A stretch of DNA of 64,000 nucleotides. It comes from Albidovulum inexpectatum (GTDB taxonomy: Bacteria; Pseudomonadota; Alphaproteobacteria; Rhodobacterales; Rhodobacteraceae). Below, in pieces: positions 28,925 to 37,115 of the stretch. Position numbers and translations under genes: made by a program. A model generated the notes under the pieces. It saw only the letters and a list, made by a program, of their open reading frames with translations. It was not told the DNA's origin and did not search any database. Location: assembly GCF_002927635.1 (NCBI RefSeq), contig NZ_PRDS01000001.1, forward strand, positions 496,001-560,000. The letters are read 5' to 3'. Position 1 is the first letter of the stretch, and each line of letters begins with the position of its first letter.

Positions 28925-29941
28925 TCAGCGGTCCAGTTCGGCCAGCAGGGACGCCAGATCGGCAAGCGTGACCGACCCCAGCGCCGCCGCGTGATGCGAC
29001 AGCACGTCGCGCAGATCGGATAACAGCGCCCTGCGCGCCGCGTCCTGATCCGGACTCAGCGGCGTGGATACCGTCCCCGCGGCAGGATCGGAGGCGTCTG
29101 CGTTGTCTTCGACCGCGATCGCACCGCCTTCGGCCAGCTGCGGATCGGCGGTGCCGTTCTCGGCAAGATAACGCGACAGAAGCTGCTCTCGCCGCCTCGA
29201 CACCCGCCGCAGGATCGATTCCAGCGTCGTTACAAGCTCGGCCGCGCCGCTTGCCTCCCATGCCAAGGGATTGTCGGCGCGTTGCGCGGCAAGCGCCGTC
29301 TTGAGCGAGGCAAAGATCCGCGCCGCGAACAGGCCGTTCGTTTCCCGCGCAAGGCGGGCTTCGATCTTGGCCACGTCCTCTTCGCTGCGCAGCTTGTCGG
29401 CCCGCGTGACCAGAAGGATCGAATTCTGCCTCAGCCTTGCGGGCATCTCGGCCCACATGGCGCGCTCGCTCTCGCGCCAGGCCTGGGCGGCATGGGTACA
29501 CCAGATCACGCCCGAGGCCGCGGCCAGGATGTCCAGATGATCCTGCGCGGCCAGGTTCGGATCGGAAATGCCGGGCATGTCGATCAGGTCACAGCGGCCA
29601 AGGATGTCAGCCTGGGAAAACACCCGGATCACGCGGGTATCCTCGACCGGAACGTCGGACAGGCGGTTCAGATCCACGGGATGGCGGCGCCCCTTGCGAT
29701 CGATCCTGTAGGGCTCGGCCGAACCGTAGCGCAGCCAGACCGGCGGCAGATGCGTCGCCGTGACCTTGACCGGCATCATGTCCTGCCCGACCAGCAGGTT
29801 CAGCAATGTTGACTTGCCCGACGAAAATTCGCCCATCAGGGCGATGACGGGCTTGCGCCGGCTCCACTGCCTGAGTCGCTCCAGCTTGTCCGGATCGACC
29901 GTACGGGGGGGCCTTGGCCGGATCACGTCTTCCTTGACCAT
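28925..29941 (-). CDS. Dynamin-like GTPase, small partner
   Basis: A 338-residue protein with a dynamin-type GTPase domain at its N-terminus: P-loop GEFSSGKST (37-45), switch-I threonines in VTATHLPP (about 60-67), DMPG (121-124) and the base-specificity motif TRAD (179-182). The remainder is helical and charged with an Asp/Ala-rich linker (about 260-300). It is much shorter than canonical bacterial dynamin-like proteins, with little room for a full stalk and no paddle. It starts 20 bp after the larger GTPase with a GGAGGACGCAGG SD, so the two form an operon and probably a heteromeric membrane-remodelling complex. Function unknown. Confidence 0.82.
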   Translation of the reverse strand: MVKEDVIRPRPPRTVDPDKLERLRQWSRRKPVIALMGEFSSGKSTLLNLLVGQDMMPVKVTATHLPPVWLRYGSAEPYRIDRKGRRHPVDLNRLSDVPVEDTRVIRVFSQADILGRCDLIDMPGISDPNLAAQDHLDILAAASGVIWCTHAAQAWRESERAMWAEMPARLRQNSILLVTRADKLRSEEDVAKIEARLARETNGLFAARIFASLKTALAAQRADNPLAWEASGAAELVTTLESILRRVSRRREQLLSRYLAENGTADPQLAEGGAIAVEDNADASDPAAGTVSTPLSPDQDAARRALLSDLRDVLSHHAAALGSVTLADLASLLAELDR

Positions 29942-29961
29942 CCTGCGTCCTCCGGCCGGTT

Positions 29962-31968
29962 TCAGGCAGCGCTACGCCCGGACTTCGCGTCCGAGGCGGC
30001 CAGAACCGAACCTGGCGGCGCGTCCATCGGCTGCAGGGTGATCTGCGGTTCCGTCTTGCCGCGGGCGACACGCAGGATCGTGGCGATCTGCTGGCGCGTG
30101 AAATCGTCAAGGATCGCACGCATCTCGATCATGACTTCGTTGAACTGCACGGTCTCGAGATCGCTTACAATGGTCGCGACTTCGGCCCGGATCAGATCGG
30201 CATAGTCCCGCGCCATCGCGTCTTCGTCCTTGCGGTGCAACCACCAGCGTTTCCACCACGGCACGCCCAGATCGACCGCGATGGTCTGGCCGATGGCGGT
30301 CGGGGCGGGGATTTCCGGCACCTGCGGAGGCTCGATCGTTAGCTCTCCCTCGGCAAGGCCCAGGTAATCGCGCCAGATGCCCGACAGGGTTTCCGCCGTC
30401 TCGCGATAGATCTCCTCGACCTCGATCGTGGCGGCATGGGAAAAGCGCATGTAGGTGGATTTCAGGACGAAACGCAGGCCCGAGGTCCCGAACGACCAGG
30501 TATCGTGGCGGCCGGTCCGGCGCACATGGTCGATCAGGGCGCGGGTCGCGCGTTCGACATAATTTTCCTGCACCCGATGCAGACGCTGGCGCAGCGTTGC
30601 GATCAACCGGTCCAGCGCGGTGTCCAGCCGCGCGCGCTGGGCATCGGCGGCGGCCTGCAGGCGGGCGCCCAGCTCGGCGATCTCTTCCTCGGTCGCCTGT
30701 TCGCGCGCGGCCTGCGCTGCGCGAATCTCTGCAAGGATGTTGCCAAGATCGGCATTGACCCCTTCGATCATGCGACGCGCCGGCCGATCCAGGATACGGC
30801 GGTAGACGGCCGCCATCAGCTCGGGCACGCCGGACAGGCGCCACGTGAAGCCCGAGGCGTCGCGCACGGCGCCCTGGCCCGCGACGCTGGCCCAGTCGTA
30901 AAGCGCGGCGCGCTCGGCCTCGTTCATCTGTCCAAGGCCGCCATTCAGCGCGATCTCGGCCCAGCGCGCGGAACCGAAGACCAGCTCGACCGATCGGCCA
31001 CCATCCGTCTTCGCCAGGGTCGCGAGGATGCTGGCGCGGATTTCCGGCACCTGTTCGGACGGGCGCTCCAGCTCATCGATGCGGTTCACGAACAGGACGA
31101 CCTGGCGATCCTCCAACGCCGAGATCATGCGCATCAGGGCCATGTCGGCCGTGGACAGGGCCTCGTGTGCGGACAGCACGACGATGCAGACATCGGTACG
31201 CGCCAGCGATCGCAATGTGATCTGTTCGCGCACCAGGAATGTGTCGTTCACGCCCGGCGTGTCGCGCAGGCTCATACGGCCCGGCAAATGGGGATGATCG
31301 ACATACAGATCGGCCGAGCGCGTGATGTCGGCAAAGCGGCTGCGCCGGCCTTTCGAATCCGTCGCCGGATCGCCCATGCTGACATAGCGTTCGACAAGAT
31401 CACGTTCGCAATAGCTGTATTTGTGGATCTTGCCCAACAGCGCTTCGAAGCCCGATCCGAACCGCGCCTGCGCTTGCCGTCGCATCTGGTCGACCTGGGC
31501 GCGCAGACGCGCGGCTTCATCCTCGGCGCCGGCGCGCATGGCCAGTTTGCCCAGATGGCCGCCATCACGGGTCAACGCGTCCCATTCCTTGCGATCGAAA
31601 AGGGTAAAGGCGGCCCGCGTGCGCCCGTCGGGGTGACGGCCGTTCAGATGCAGCGTGGTGACGACCGAGGTCAGCGGGTTCACGTCCGAAGGCAGCAGAC
31701 CCGGCGTCCCGGACAGGACATTGGCCAACGCCGTCTTGCCGGCCTTGACCTGACCGACCAGCGCGACCGATGGCGAGAACGAGTCGATGCGCCGGATCAG
31801 CGCATTCAGCCGATCGGCGAGGGATGCATCAGTATTCTGCGCCAGTTCAGCCGCCTGGCTGCGGATATCATCCAGCTTTTCCTGGAACGGCGCATAGAGA
31901 TCGGCACAAAGGGAAAAGGGATTGGCGTCCCCCGATGAAACCCCTGGATTGTCAATTCGTTCGTCCAT
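29962..31968 (-). CDS. Dynamin-like GTPase, large partner
   Basis: A 668-residue dynamin-family protein. P-loop GQVKAGKT (72-79), switch I around PLTSVVT, G3 DTPGVND (236-242) and G4 NRIDE (295-299) are all present. A long helical region follows (about 400-540), including a coiled coil of ATEEEIAELGARLQAAADAQ type. An aromatic/basic patch VPWWKRWWLHRK (569-580) could insert into or dock on membranes like a dynamin paddle. The ATG at 31968 is preferred over an in-frame TTG at 31986. It is first in a two-gene operon with the small GTPase. Roles known for bacterial dynamins include membrane surveillance, fission and anti-phage protection; which applies here cannot be read from sequence. Confidence 0.85.
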   Translation of the reverse strand: MDERIDNPGVSSGDANPFSLCADLYAPFQEKLDDIRSQAAELAQNTDASLADRLNALIRRIDSFSPSVALVGQVKAGKTALANVLSGTPGLLPSDVNPLTSVVTTLHLNGRHPDGRTRAAFTLFDRKEWDALTRDGGHLGKLAMRAGAEDEAARLRAQVDQMRRQAQARFGSGFEALLGKIHKYSYCERDLVERYVSMGDPATDSKGRRSRFADITRSADLYVDHPHLPGRMSLRDTPGVNDTFLVREQITLRSLARTDVCIVVLSAHEALSTADMALMRMISALEDRQVVLFVNRIDELERPSEQVPEIRASILATLAKTDGGRSVELVFGSARWAEIALNGGLGQMNEAERAALYDWASVAGQGAVRDASGFTWRLSGVPELMAAVYRRILDRPARRMIEGVNADLGNILAEIRAAQAAREQATEEEIAELGARLQAAADAQRARLDTALDRLIATLRQRLHRVQENYVERATRALIDHVRRTGRHDTWSFGTSGLRFVLKSTYMRFSHAATIEVEEIYRETAETLSGIWRDYLGLAEGELTIEPPQVPEIPAPTAIGQTIAVDLGVPWWKRWWLHRKDEDAMARDYADLIRAEVATIVSDLETVQFNEVMIEMRAILDDFTRQQIATILRVARGKTEPQITLQPMDAPPGSVLAASDAKSGRSAA

Positions 31969-32557
31969 ACCCGACAGAAACCCCAATACCTTGCATCACA
32001 TCACAAGTCATTGCCGCGTCAGCAAGAACGCGGATGTCCGAACCGGACGACCTGTTGAGAAACCTGCGCGGCCTGCGCCTGTGCGCGGACCGAGAACGGA
32101 ACGGCGCGAGGAAATTTCGACGCCGAAAGATTTGAACACCACCATCGCACCCTTGCCGAACACCCAATCCGGCTACACAGAACTATAGCATTCGATATTT
32201 CATTGATTCTTGGCCAAACTGTGTCAGCGACAAGAAAATTTCTTCATACACCTGCCTTGGTTCGCAAATCTGTCAATCATTTTCAATCATGAATTGCGCG
32301 ACGCGCAACAAAGACCAACGTGGCCGTGCATTTTTCAAACAATCGGGGCGTGTCTTTCTTGATTGTCTTCGTCCGCGTTGATCCCGGCGGGTCGCTTCTT
32401 CACGCGGTGGGGCCCGCCGGTGGCGCAAGGTGGAAAACGGCAGCTTTCCCGTCACCCGTGTCAGGATTGGGCCGCAGCACGAGCCGGGGCGCGTCTTGTC
32501 GGTCGGCGGCCAACGAAAACGGAGTTGTGCCGCCTGCATCGTTTCCCGGCGGCGCGC
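31969..32557. other. AT-rich intergenic region with palindrome and phased repeats
   Basis: This is 589 bp without a convincing gene. Its left half is clearly richer in A/T than the surroundings. It contains a 13-bp palindrome AAGAAAATTTCTT (32232-32244) and the direct repeat CAATCAT at 32274-32280 and 32284-32290 (10-bp phase). A possible minus-strand -10 (TATAGT, 32182-32187) could serve the dynamin operon. The right half (about 32360-32540) is GC-rich and has an 8-bp inverted repeat CCGGCGGG / CCCGCCGG. Short open frames here show no SD and no recognisable domain. Confidence 0.5.
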
Positions 32558-33448
32558 TCACCCCTGTCTGAGCGACATCTGCGCCTCGTCCCGCCATTGC
32601 CGTGGCGAGCGGCCATAGCTGCGCTTGAACTCGCGGCTGAACTGCGAGGCGCTGGCAAAGCCCGCCTGCCAGGCGGCTTCGCTGACCGTCTTGCCCTCGG
32701 CTATCTTCATTGCGGCGTGATTGAGCCGCATCGCCTTGACGAACTGGATCGGTGACATGCGCGTTGCCTCCTTGAACCTGCGGTGAAAGACGGGACGGCT
32801 CATGCCGGCCCGCGCCGCCAGCTCATCAACGCTGACCGGGGCATTCAGGTGGCTGGACAGATGGTCGATGACGCGCGCGATTGCGTTGTCCACGCCAAAG
32901 GCGCGTCGCGCCGCGTGGCCGGCCTCCCCCATCAGCACCGCATAGTGAAGCTCGCGCAGGCGCGCCGGTCCCAGCACGGCCGCATCGACAGGGTCGTCAA
33001 GCAGTTCAAGCAGCCGCAGCAGCGCATCTGCAAAGCGCGAATCCCAACGCGCCAGCGCAAGTGCCTGCGGACGCGTGCCGTCGGGCCTCGGGCGGACGCG
33101 CGACGCTGTTTCGACCTCGATGACCAGATCGCGCATCACCCGCGGCTCCAGCGCGATCATGACACCCAACAGGGGATCCTCGGGCGACGCCCGGGGCGAG
33201 CCGGCCTCGACCGGCAGGGTCATCGGGCACAGCAGGTAGTGGCTGCTGTCATAGACATGATGCTGACCATCCAGAACGGCGTCCTTGGTGCCACCGACGA
33301 TGGCCACGATGGTCGGGTCATAGACCGCGGGAATGCAGGGCACGGGCTCGGTCACATGGAAAAGCTGCACGCCACGCAAGGCGGTATCCTTCAGCCCCGG
33401 GCCGGGCAGGTGGCGCTTGATGATCTCTTTGATCTGGGCTTGTGGCAT
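32558..33448 (-). CDS. AraC-family transcriptional regulator
   Basis: A 296-residue regulator. The N-terminal ~170 residues are a cupin-like AraC sensing domain (VPCIPAVYDPTIVAIVGG, YDSSHYLLCPMTLPVEA). The C-terminal ~100 residues carry two helix-turn-helix motifs (SVDELAARAGMSRPVFHRRFKE; AAWQAGFASASQFSREFKRSYG). The ATG at 33448 is chosen over an in-frame TTG at 33505. It is divergent from an SDR-family reductase, the arrangement seen for AraC regulators that switch on a detoxifying reductase (YqhC/YqhD style). That target is inferred from position. Confidence 0.88.
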   Translation of the reverse strand: MPQAQIKEIIKRHLPGPGLKDTALRGVQLFHVTEPVPCIPAVYDPTIVAIVGGTKDAVLDGQHHVYDSSHYLLCPMTLPVEAGSPRASPEDPLLGVMIALEPRVMRDLVIEVETASRVRPRPDGTRPQALALARWDSRFADALLRLLELLDDPVDAAVLGPARLRELHYAVLMGEAGHAARRAFGVDNAIARVIDHLSSHLNAPVSVDELAARAGMSRPVFHRRFKEATRMSPIQFVKAMRLNHAAMKIAEGKTVSEAAWQAGFASASQFSREFKRSYGRSPRQWRDEAQMSLRQG

Positions 33449-33611
33449 GACGGAAGGCTGGCAGGGAAATTGGTGCGTTTCAAGCCAAACGATACGATTA
33501 GGCAAGAAATTGAGATCATTGCGCCTGTTTTGGTCCGATTATGAGATCTAAATGACAGCCCAAGCCGCCGGCCAAGGCGGTTTCATCAACCGGGCTGAAA
33601 GGAATTTGACG

Positions 33612-34562
33612 ATGGCAGACACGACATTCGGACCAGCGGGCTGGACGCCCGAGCGTCTAGGCGATCTTTCGGGCAAGACCTATGTGATCACTGGCGCCAA
33701 CTCGGGAACCGGATTCCAGGCGACGCGCATCCTGCTGTCCAAGGGGGCGCGGGTGGTGATGCTGAACCGCTCGCCCGGAAAATCCCAGGTGGCCATTGAA
33801 GCCCTGAAGAAGGAGTTCGGAGATCGCGCAGATATCGCCTTCATCCGCATGGACCTGGCCTCGCTTGCCAGCGTGCGCGCGGCAGCACAGGAGGTGCTGC
33901 GCACCGTGCCCCGGATCGATGCGCTGATCAACAACGCCGCCATCGCCCAGGTGCCGACGCGCCAACTGACCGAAGACGGTTTCGAAAGCCAGCTTGGCAC
34001 CAACCATTTCGGCCATTTCCTGCTGAACGGCCTGCTGTTCGAACGGATCGAGGACTCGCTCGGCCGGATCGTCGTGGTCGCCAGCCTGGGCTACAATCTG
34101 GGGCTGAGGACGATCAATTTCGACGATCTGAACTGGGATCGCGGCTACCGCCCCAACACCGCCTATTCCCAAAGCAAGCTGGCGCAGATGATGTTCGCCT
34201 ATGAACTGCAGGACCGGCTGGCTGCCGCCGGCAGGACCGGCGTGAAAGTCTATGTCTGTCACCCCGGATCATCGGCCACATCGCTGATCTCCGCCAGCGG
34301 CGGTCGGATGACGCGCCTTGCCTGGTGGCTGATGACCAAGACGCCGCTGGTGCAGAGCGCCGAGCGGGGCGCCTGGCCCGAGGTGATGTGCGCCACCGAG
34401 AACGGTCTGGAACAGCGCGCGCTTTACGGCCCCACCGGCTGCCTGCAGATGGTGGGCCCCGTCGGCCGCGGCACCCTGAATCCGCATGCCTACGACAAGC
34501 CGGTGATGCAGCGGCTGTGGGATGTCTCGGAAAAGGCGGTCGGCTTTCGCTGGACGCTCTGA
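33612..34562 (+). CDS. SDR-family oxidoreductase, protochlorophyllide-reductase-like
   Basis: A 316-residue short-chain dehydrogenase. The cofactor loop is TGANSGTGFQ, the NNAA motif appears as INNAAIAQ, the catalytic Ser lies in VVVASLGYN and the catalytic Tyr/Lys in AYSQSK. The layout resembles the light-dependent protochlorophyllide reductase/retinol dehydrogenase subgroup, but nothing nearby points to photosynthesis; a general carbonyl reductase is more likely. SD AAAGGAA lies 7 nt before the ATG. It is divergent from the AraC regulator across 163 bp. Confidence 0.87.
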   Translation: MADTTFGPAGWTPERLGDLSGKTYVITGANSGTGFQATRILLSKGARVVMLNRSPGKSQVAIEALKKEFGDRADIAFIRMDLASLASVRAAAQEVLRTVPRIDALINNAAIAQVPTRQLTEDGFESQLGTNHFGHFLLNGLLFERIEDSLGRIVVVASLGYNLGLRTINFDDLNWDRGYRPNTAYSQSKLAQMMFAYELQDRLAAAGRTGVKVYVCHPGSSATSLISASGGRMTRLAWWLMTKTPLVQSAERGAWPEVMCATENGLEQRALYGPTGCLQMVGPVGRGTLNPHAYDKPVMQRLWDVSEKAVGFRWTL

Positions 34563-34604
34563 CGGCCCCGATGTCGCAACCCGGAAGCGGACGCGACCTC
34601 ACGT

Positions 34605-34644
34605 TTGAGTGATTGCTCAAATTAATTGTTGAGCAATCACTCAA
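34605..34644. promoter_or_regulatory. Paired 16-bp palindromic operators, probable TetR site
   Basis: TTGAGTGATTGCTCAA (34605-34620) and TTGAGCAATCACTCAA (34629-34644) are exact reverse complements of each other. Each is also a near-palindrome with TTGAG/CTCAA arms. They are 8 bp apart, 80 bp upstream of the CMD-family gene. TTGAGC (34629-34634) with TACGTC 17 bp on could be a weak -35/-10. The third gene of the operon encodes a TetR repressor, the obvious candidate ligand. The sequence structure is certain; the regulator assignment is inference. Confidence 0.7.
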
Positions 34645-34723
34645 GTTTCATTACGTCCTCTTTTCGCAAGCCGGATGACCCCGGCCCGCCCAAGGAAAGC
34701 AACAGCGAAAAGAGGACGATCCC

Positions 34724-35293
34724 ATGGTCGATTTCCCCATCCACACGATCGAAACCGCCCCCGAGGCCGCCAAGCCGCTGCTTGAAGCCTCGCTGAAGGC
34801 CAATGGCCGCATCCCCGGCCTGCACGGCACCATGGCCGACGCGCCCGGCCTGCTTGAGGCCTATCAGGTGGCGCACAAGGCGTTCCTGAACACCAGCCTG
34901 ACCAAGGAAGAAAAGACCGTGGTCTGGCAGACGGTCAATGTCGAGCATGAATGCCACTACTGCGTGCCCGCTCATACCGGCATCGCCAAGATGATGGGCG
35001 TGGACGACGCGATCACCGAGGCGCTGCGCAACGAGACGCCGCTGCCCGACCCCAAGCTGGAGGCGCTGCGCGACTTCACGCTGAAGGTGGTGCGCAACCG
35101 CGGCTTCGTGGACGAGGCCGACACCCAGGCCTTCCTCGATGCGGGCTATACCACGACCAATATCCTGGAAGTCATCCTTGGCGTTGCACAGAAGGTGATG
35201 TCGAACTACGTCAATCACTTCGCCAAGACGCCCGTGGACAAGGTGTTCGAGAAATACGCCTGGGAACGCAAGAAACCCGCAGCTGCGGAATGA
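34724..35293 (+). CDS. Carboxymuconolactone decarboxylase / AhpD-family protein
   Basis: A 189-residue AhpD-like helical protein with the peroxidatic signature EHECHYCVPAH. Cys77 and Cys80 form the CxxC pair and His84 follows, with Glu74 and Glu76 nearby. Proteins of this family reduce peroxides or act in thiol redox relay. It is the first gene after the paired palindromes, followed 48 bp later by a DsbA-like protein with a CPWC site and then by the TetR gene. This suggests an inducible thiol-based response to an electrophile or oxidant (inference). Confidence 0.87.
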   Translation: MVDFPIHTIETAPEAAKPLLEASLKANGRIPGLHGTMADAPGLLEAYQVAHKAFLNTSLTKEEKTVVWQTVNVEHECHYCVPAHTGIAKMMGVDDAITEALRNETPLPDPKLEALRDFTLKVVRNRGFVDEADTQAFLDAGYTTTNILEVILGVAQKVMSNYVNHFAKTPVDKVFEKYAWERKKPAAAE

Positions 35294-35341
35294 TCCAGGG
35301 CGGGCGGCCGTGTCCGGCCGCCCCTTCTTTCGGAAAGTCGC

Positions 35342-35992
35342 ATGAACAACGCCCCTACCCTTCGCATCGACATCGTCTCGGACGTGATGTGCCCCTGGTG
35401 CATCATCGGCTATCTGCAGCTTGCCCGCGCGCTGCAGCAGACCGGCACGGCGGCCGAAATCCACTGGCATCCGTTCGAGCTGAACCCCGACATGCCGCCC
35501 GAGGGCCAGAACCTGCGCGAGCATGTCGCCGAAAAATACGGCGCCACCGCCGCGCAGTCCGAGGCCAGCCGAAGGCAGATGGCCGCGCTGGGCGCCGATC
35601 TGGGCTTTGCGTTCCGGTTTGGGGAGGACAGCCGCATCTGGAACAGCTTTGCCGCGCATCAACTGCTGCACTGGGCCAATCTGCAGGGCCGCCAGCATGA
35701 TCTGAAGATGGCGATGTTCCGGGCGCATTTCACGCAAGGCCGCAACATGGCTGACGCGCAGGTTCTGGCCGACATCGCGGGCGAGATCGGGCTTGATCGC
35801 GACGAGGCCCGGGCCGTGCTGCGCGACGGGCGCTTTGCCGAAGAGGTGCGCGCGCATGAGGCCTTCTGGCTGAAACAGGGCATTCGCGGCGTACCCTCGA
35901 TGGTGTTCGACCGCCAATACCTTGTCACCGGCGCGCAGGGGGTGGAAAACTACGCGGACATTCTAAGGCAGATTGCGGCAAGGGGGGCCTGA
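35342..35992 (+). CDS. DsbA-family oxidoreductase (FrnE-like)
   Basis: A 216-residue thioredoxin-fold protein of the FrnE/2-hydroxychromene isomerase subgroup. It has CPWC (Cys17-Cys20), an inserted helical domain and the cis-proline loop GVPSMVF. With no signal peptide it is expected to act in the cytosol, as FrnE does in oxidative-stress resistance. It ends 3 bp before the TetR start, so the three genes are one transcription unit. Confidence 0.88.
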   Translation: MNNAPTLRIDIVSDVMCPWCIIGYLQLARALQQTGTAAEIHWHPFELNPDMPPEGQNLREHVAEKYGATAAQSEASRRQMAALGADLGFAFRFGEDSRIWNSFAAHQLLHWANLQGRQHDLKMAMFRAHFTQGRNMADAQVLADIAGEIGLDRDEARAVLRDGRFAEEVRAHEAFWLKQGIRGVPSMVFDRQYLVTGAQGVENYADILRQIAARGA

Positions 35993-35995
35993 GCG

Positions 35996-36589
35996 ATGGC
36001 GCGCGCAGCCAGCTATGATCGGGACGCGGCGCTGGAAGCCGCCATGACGCTGTTCTGGCGCAAGGGCTATCATGCGACCTCGCTCAAGGATCTGGAAGCC
36101 GCGCTGAAGATGAAGCCCGGCAGCATCTATGCCGCATTCGACAGCAAGGAAAACCTGTATCTGCTGGCGCTCGAGCGGTATTTCCAGCGCTCGCGCGATG
36201 CCTTTCGGACGGCGCTGGCGCGTGCCGAATCTCCGCTTGGCGCGCTGGCCGCGCATCTGCGCGCCTATGCCGATCTGCCGCCCGAGGATGCCGCGCGCCA
36301 GGCCTGCATGCTGACGCGAACGCTGGTCGACACGCGCGCCACCGATCCCGCGATCGCGCAGGCAACGCAGGCCTATCTGGACGAGATGGCCGCCGAGTTC
36401 ACCCGCGCCTTCCAGGCCGCCCGCGACCGGGGCGAGATCGCCCCTGACAGTGATCCCGCGCGACTTGCCCGCCGCTTTCAGGCCTATGTCACCGCGCTGC
36501 GTGTCGAATTGCATCGCGGCGCCCCCGACCGCGTGATCCGCGATCTGGCCGAGGACATGGCGCGCGAGATCGAGGCGCTGCGGGTCTGA
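35996..36589 (+). CDS. TetR/AcrR-family transcriptional regulator
   Basis: A 197-residue repressor. The N-terminal helix-turn-helix domain is typical (AMTLFWRKGYHATSLKDLEAAL, KPGSIYAAFDSKENLYLLAL). The helical C-terminal ligand-binding domain (about 75-195) includes a lone Cys (ARQACML) that could sense electrophiles, as in related NemR-type regulators. Its position as last gene of the operon behind two palindromic operators suggests autorepression. Confidence 0.9.
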   Translation: MARAASYDRDAALEAAMTLFWRKGYHATSLKDLEAALKMKPGSIYAAFDSKENLYLLALERYFQRSRDAFRTALARAESPLGALAAHLRAYADLPPEDAARQACMLTRTLVDTRATDPAIAQATQAYLDEMAAEFTRAFQAARDRGEIAPDSDPARLARRFQAYVTALRVELHRGAPDRVIRDLAEDMAREIEALRV

Positions 36590-36624
36590 ACGCAAGGCAG
36601 ATCGGCTGGGGGGGCTGCCGCCGG

Positions 36625-36978
<354 letters not shown>

Positions 36979-37073
36979 CACGTCCAAGGACCGCAGCCGG
37001 GCGCAAGAGGTATGCCGCGCGTCCTACGCCGTCGCCGCCTGACGCAGGTTCCCTTAAGTGCCCAGGGCAACTG

Positions 37074-37115
37074 ACCCCGGTTTGCGTTTACCGCCGCAGC
37101 CGGGGTTTCTTTTTA
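37074..37115 (+). terminator. Intrinsic terminator, plus strand
   Basis: The 7-bp stem ACCCCGG (37074-37080) / CCGGGGT (37100-37106) is followed by a T-rich tail TTTCTTTTT. It points rightwards although no convincing plus-strand gene ends just before it; the nearest upstream plus-strand gene is the TetR regulator 480 bp away. It may be a leftover from a deleted gene, or it may stop read-through from the TetR operon into the antisense of the DUF2971 gene. Confidence 0.5.

Noticed and set aside
32273-32539. Minus-strand ~88-codon frame in the gap left of the AraC gene, possible IS remnant
   Set aside because: No SD, no transposase motif, no terminal inverted repeats; probably a chance frame in GC-rich DNA.
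33612-34562. Light-dependent protochlorophyllide reductase as the function of the SDR
   Set aside because: The fold and Tyr/Lys motif are shared by many SDRs, and no bch/puf/puh genes are in the window. A general reductase call is safer.
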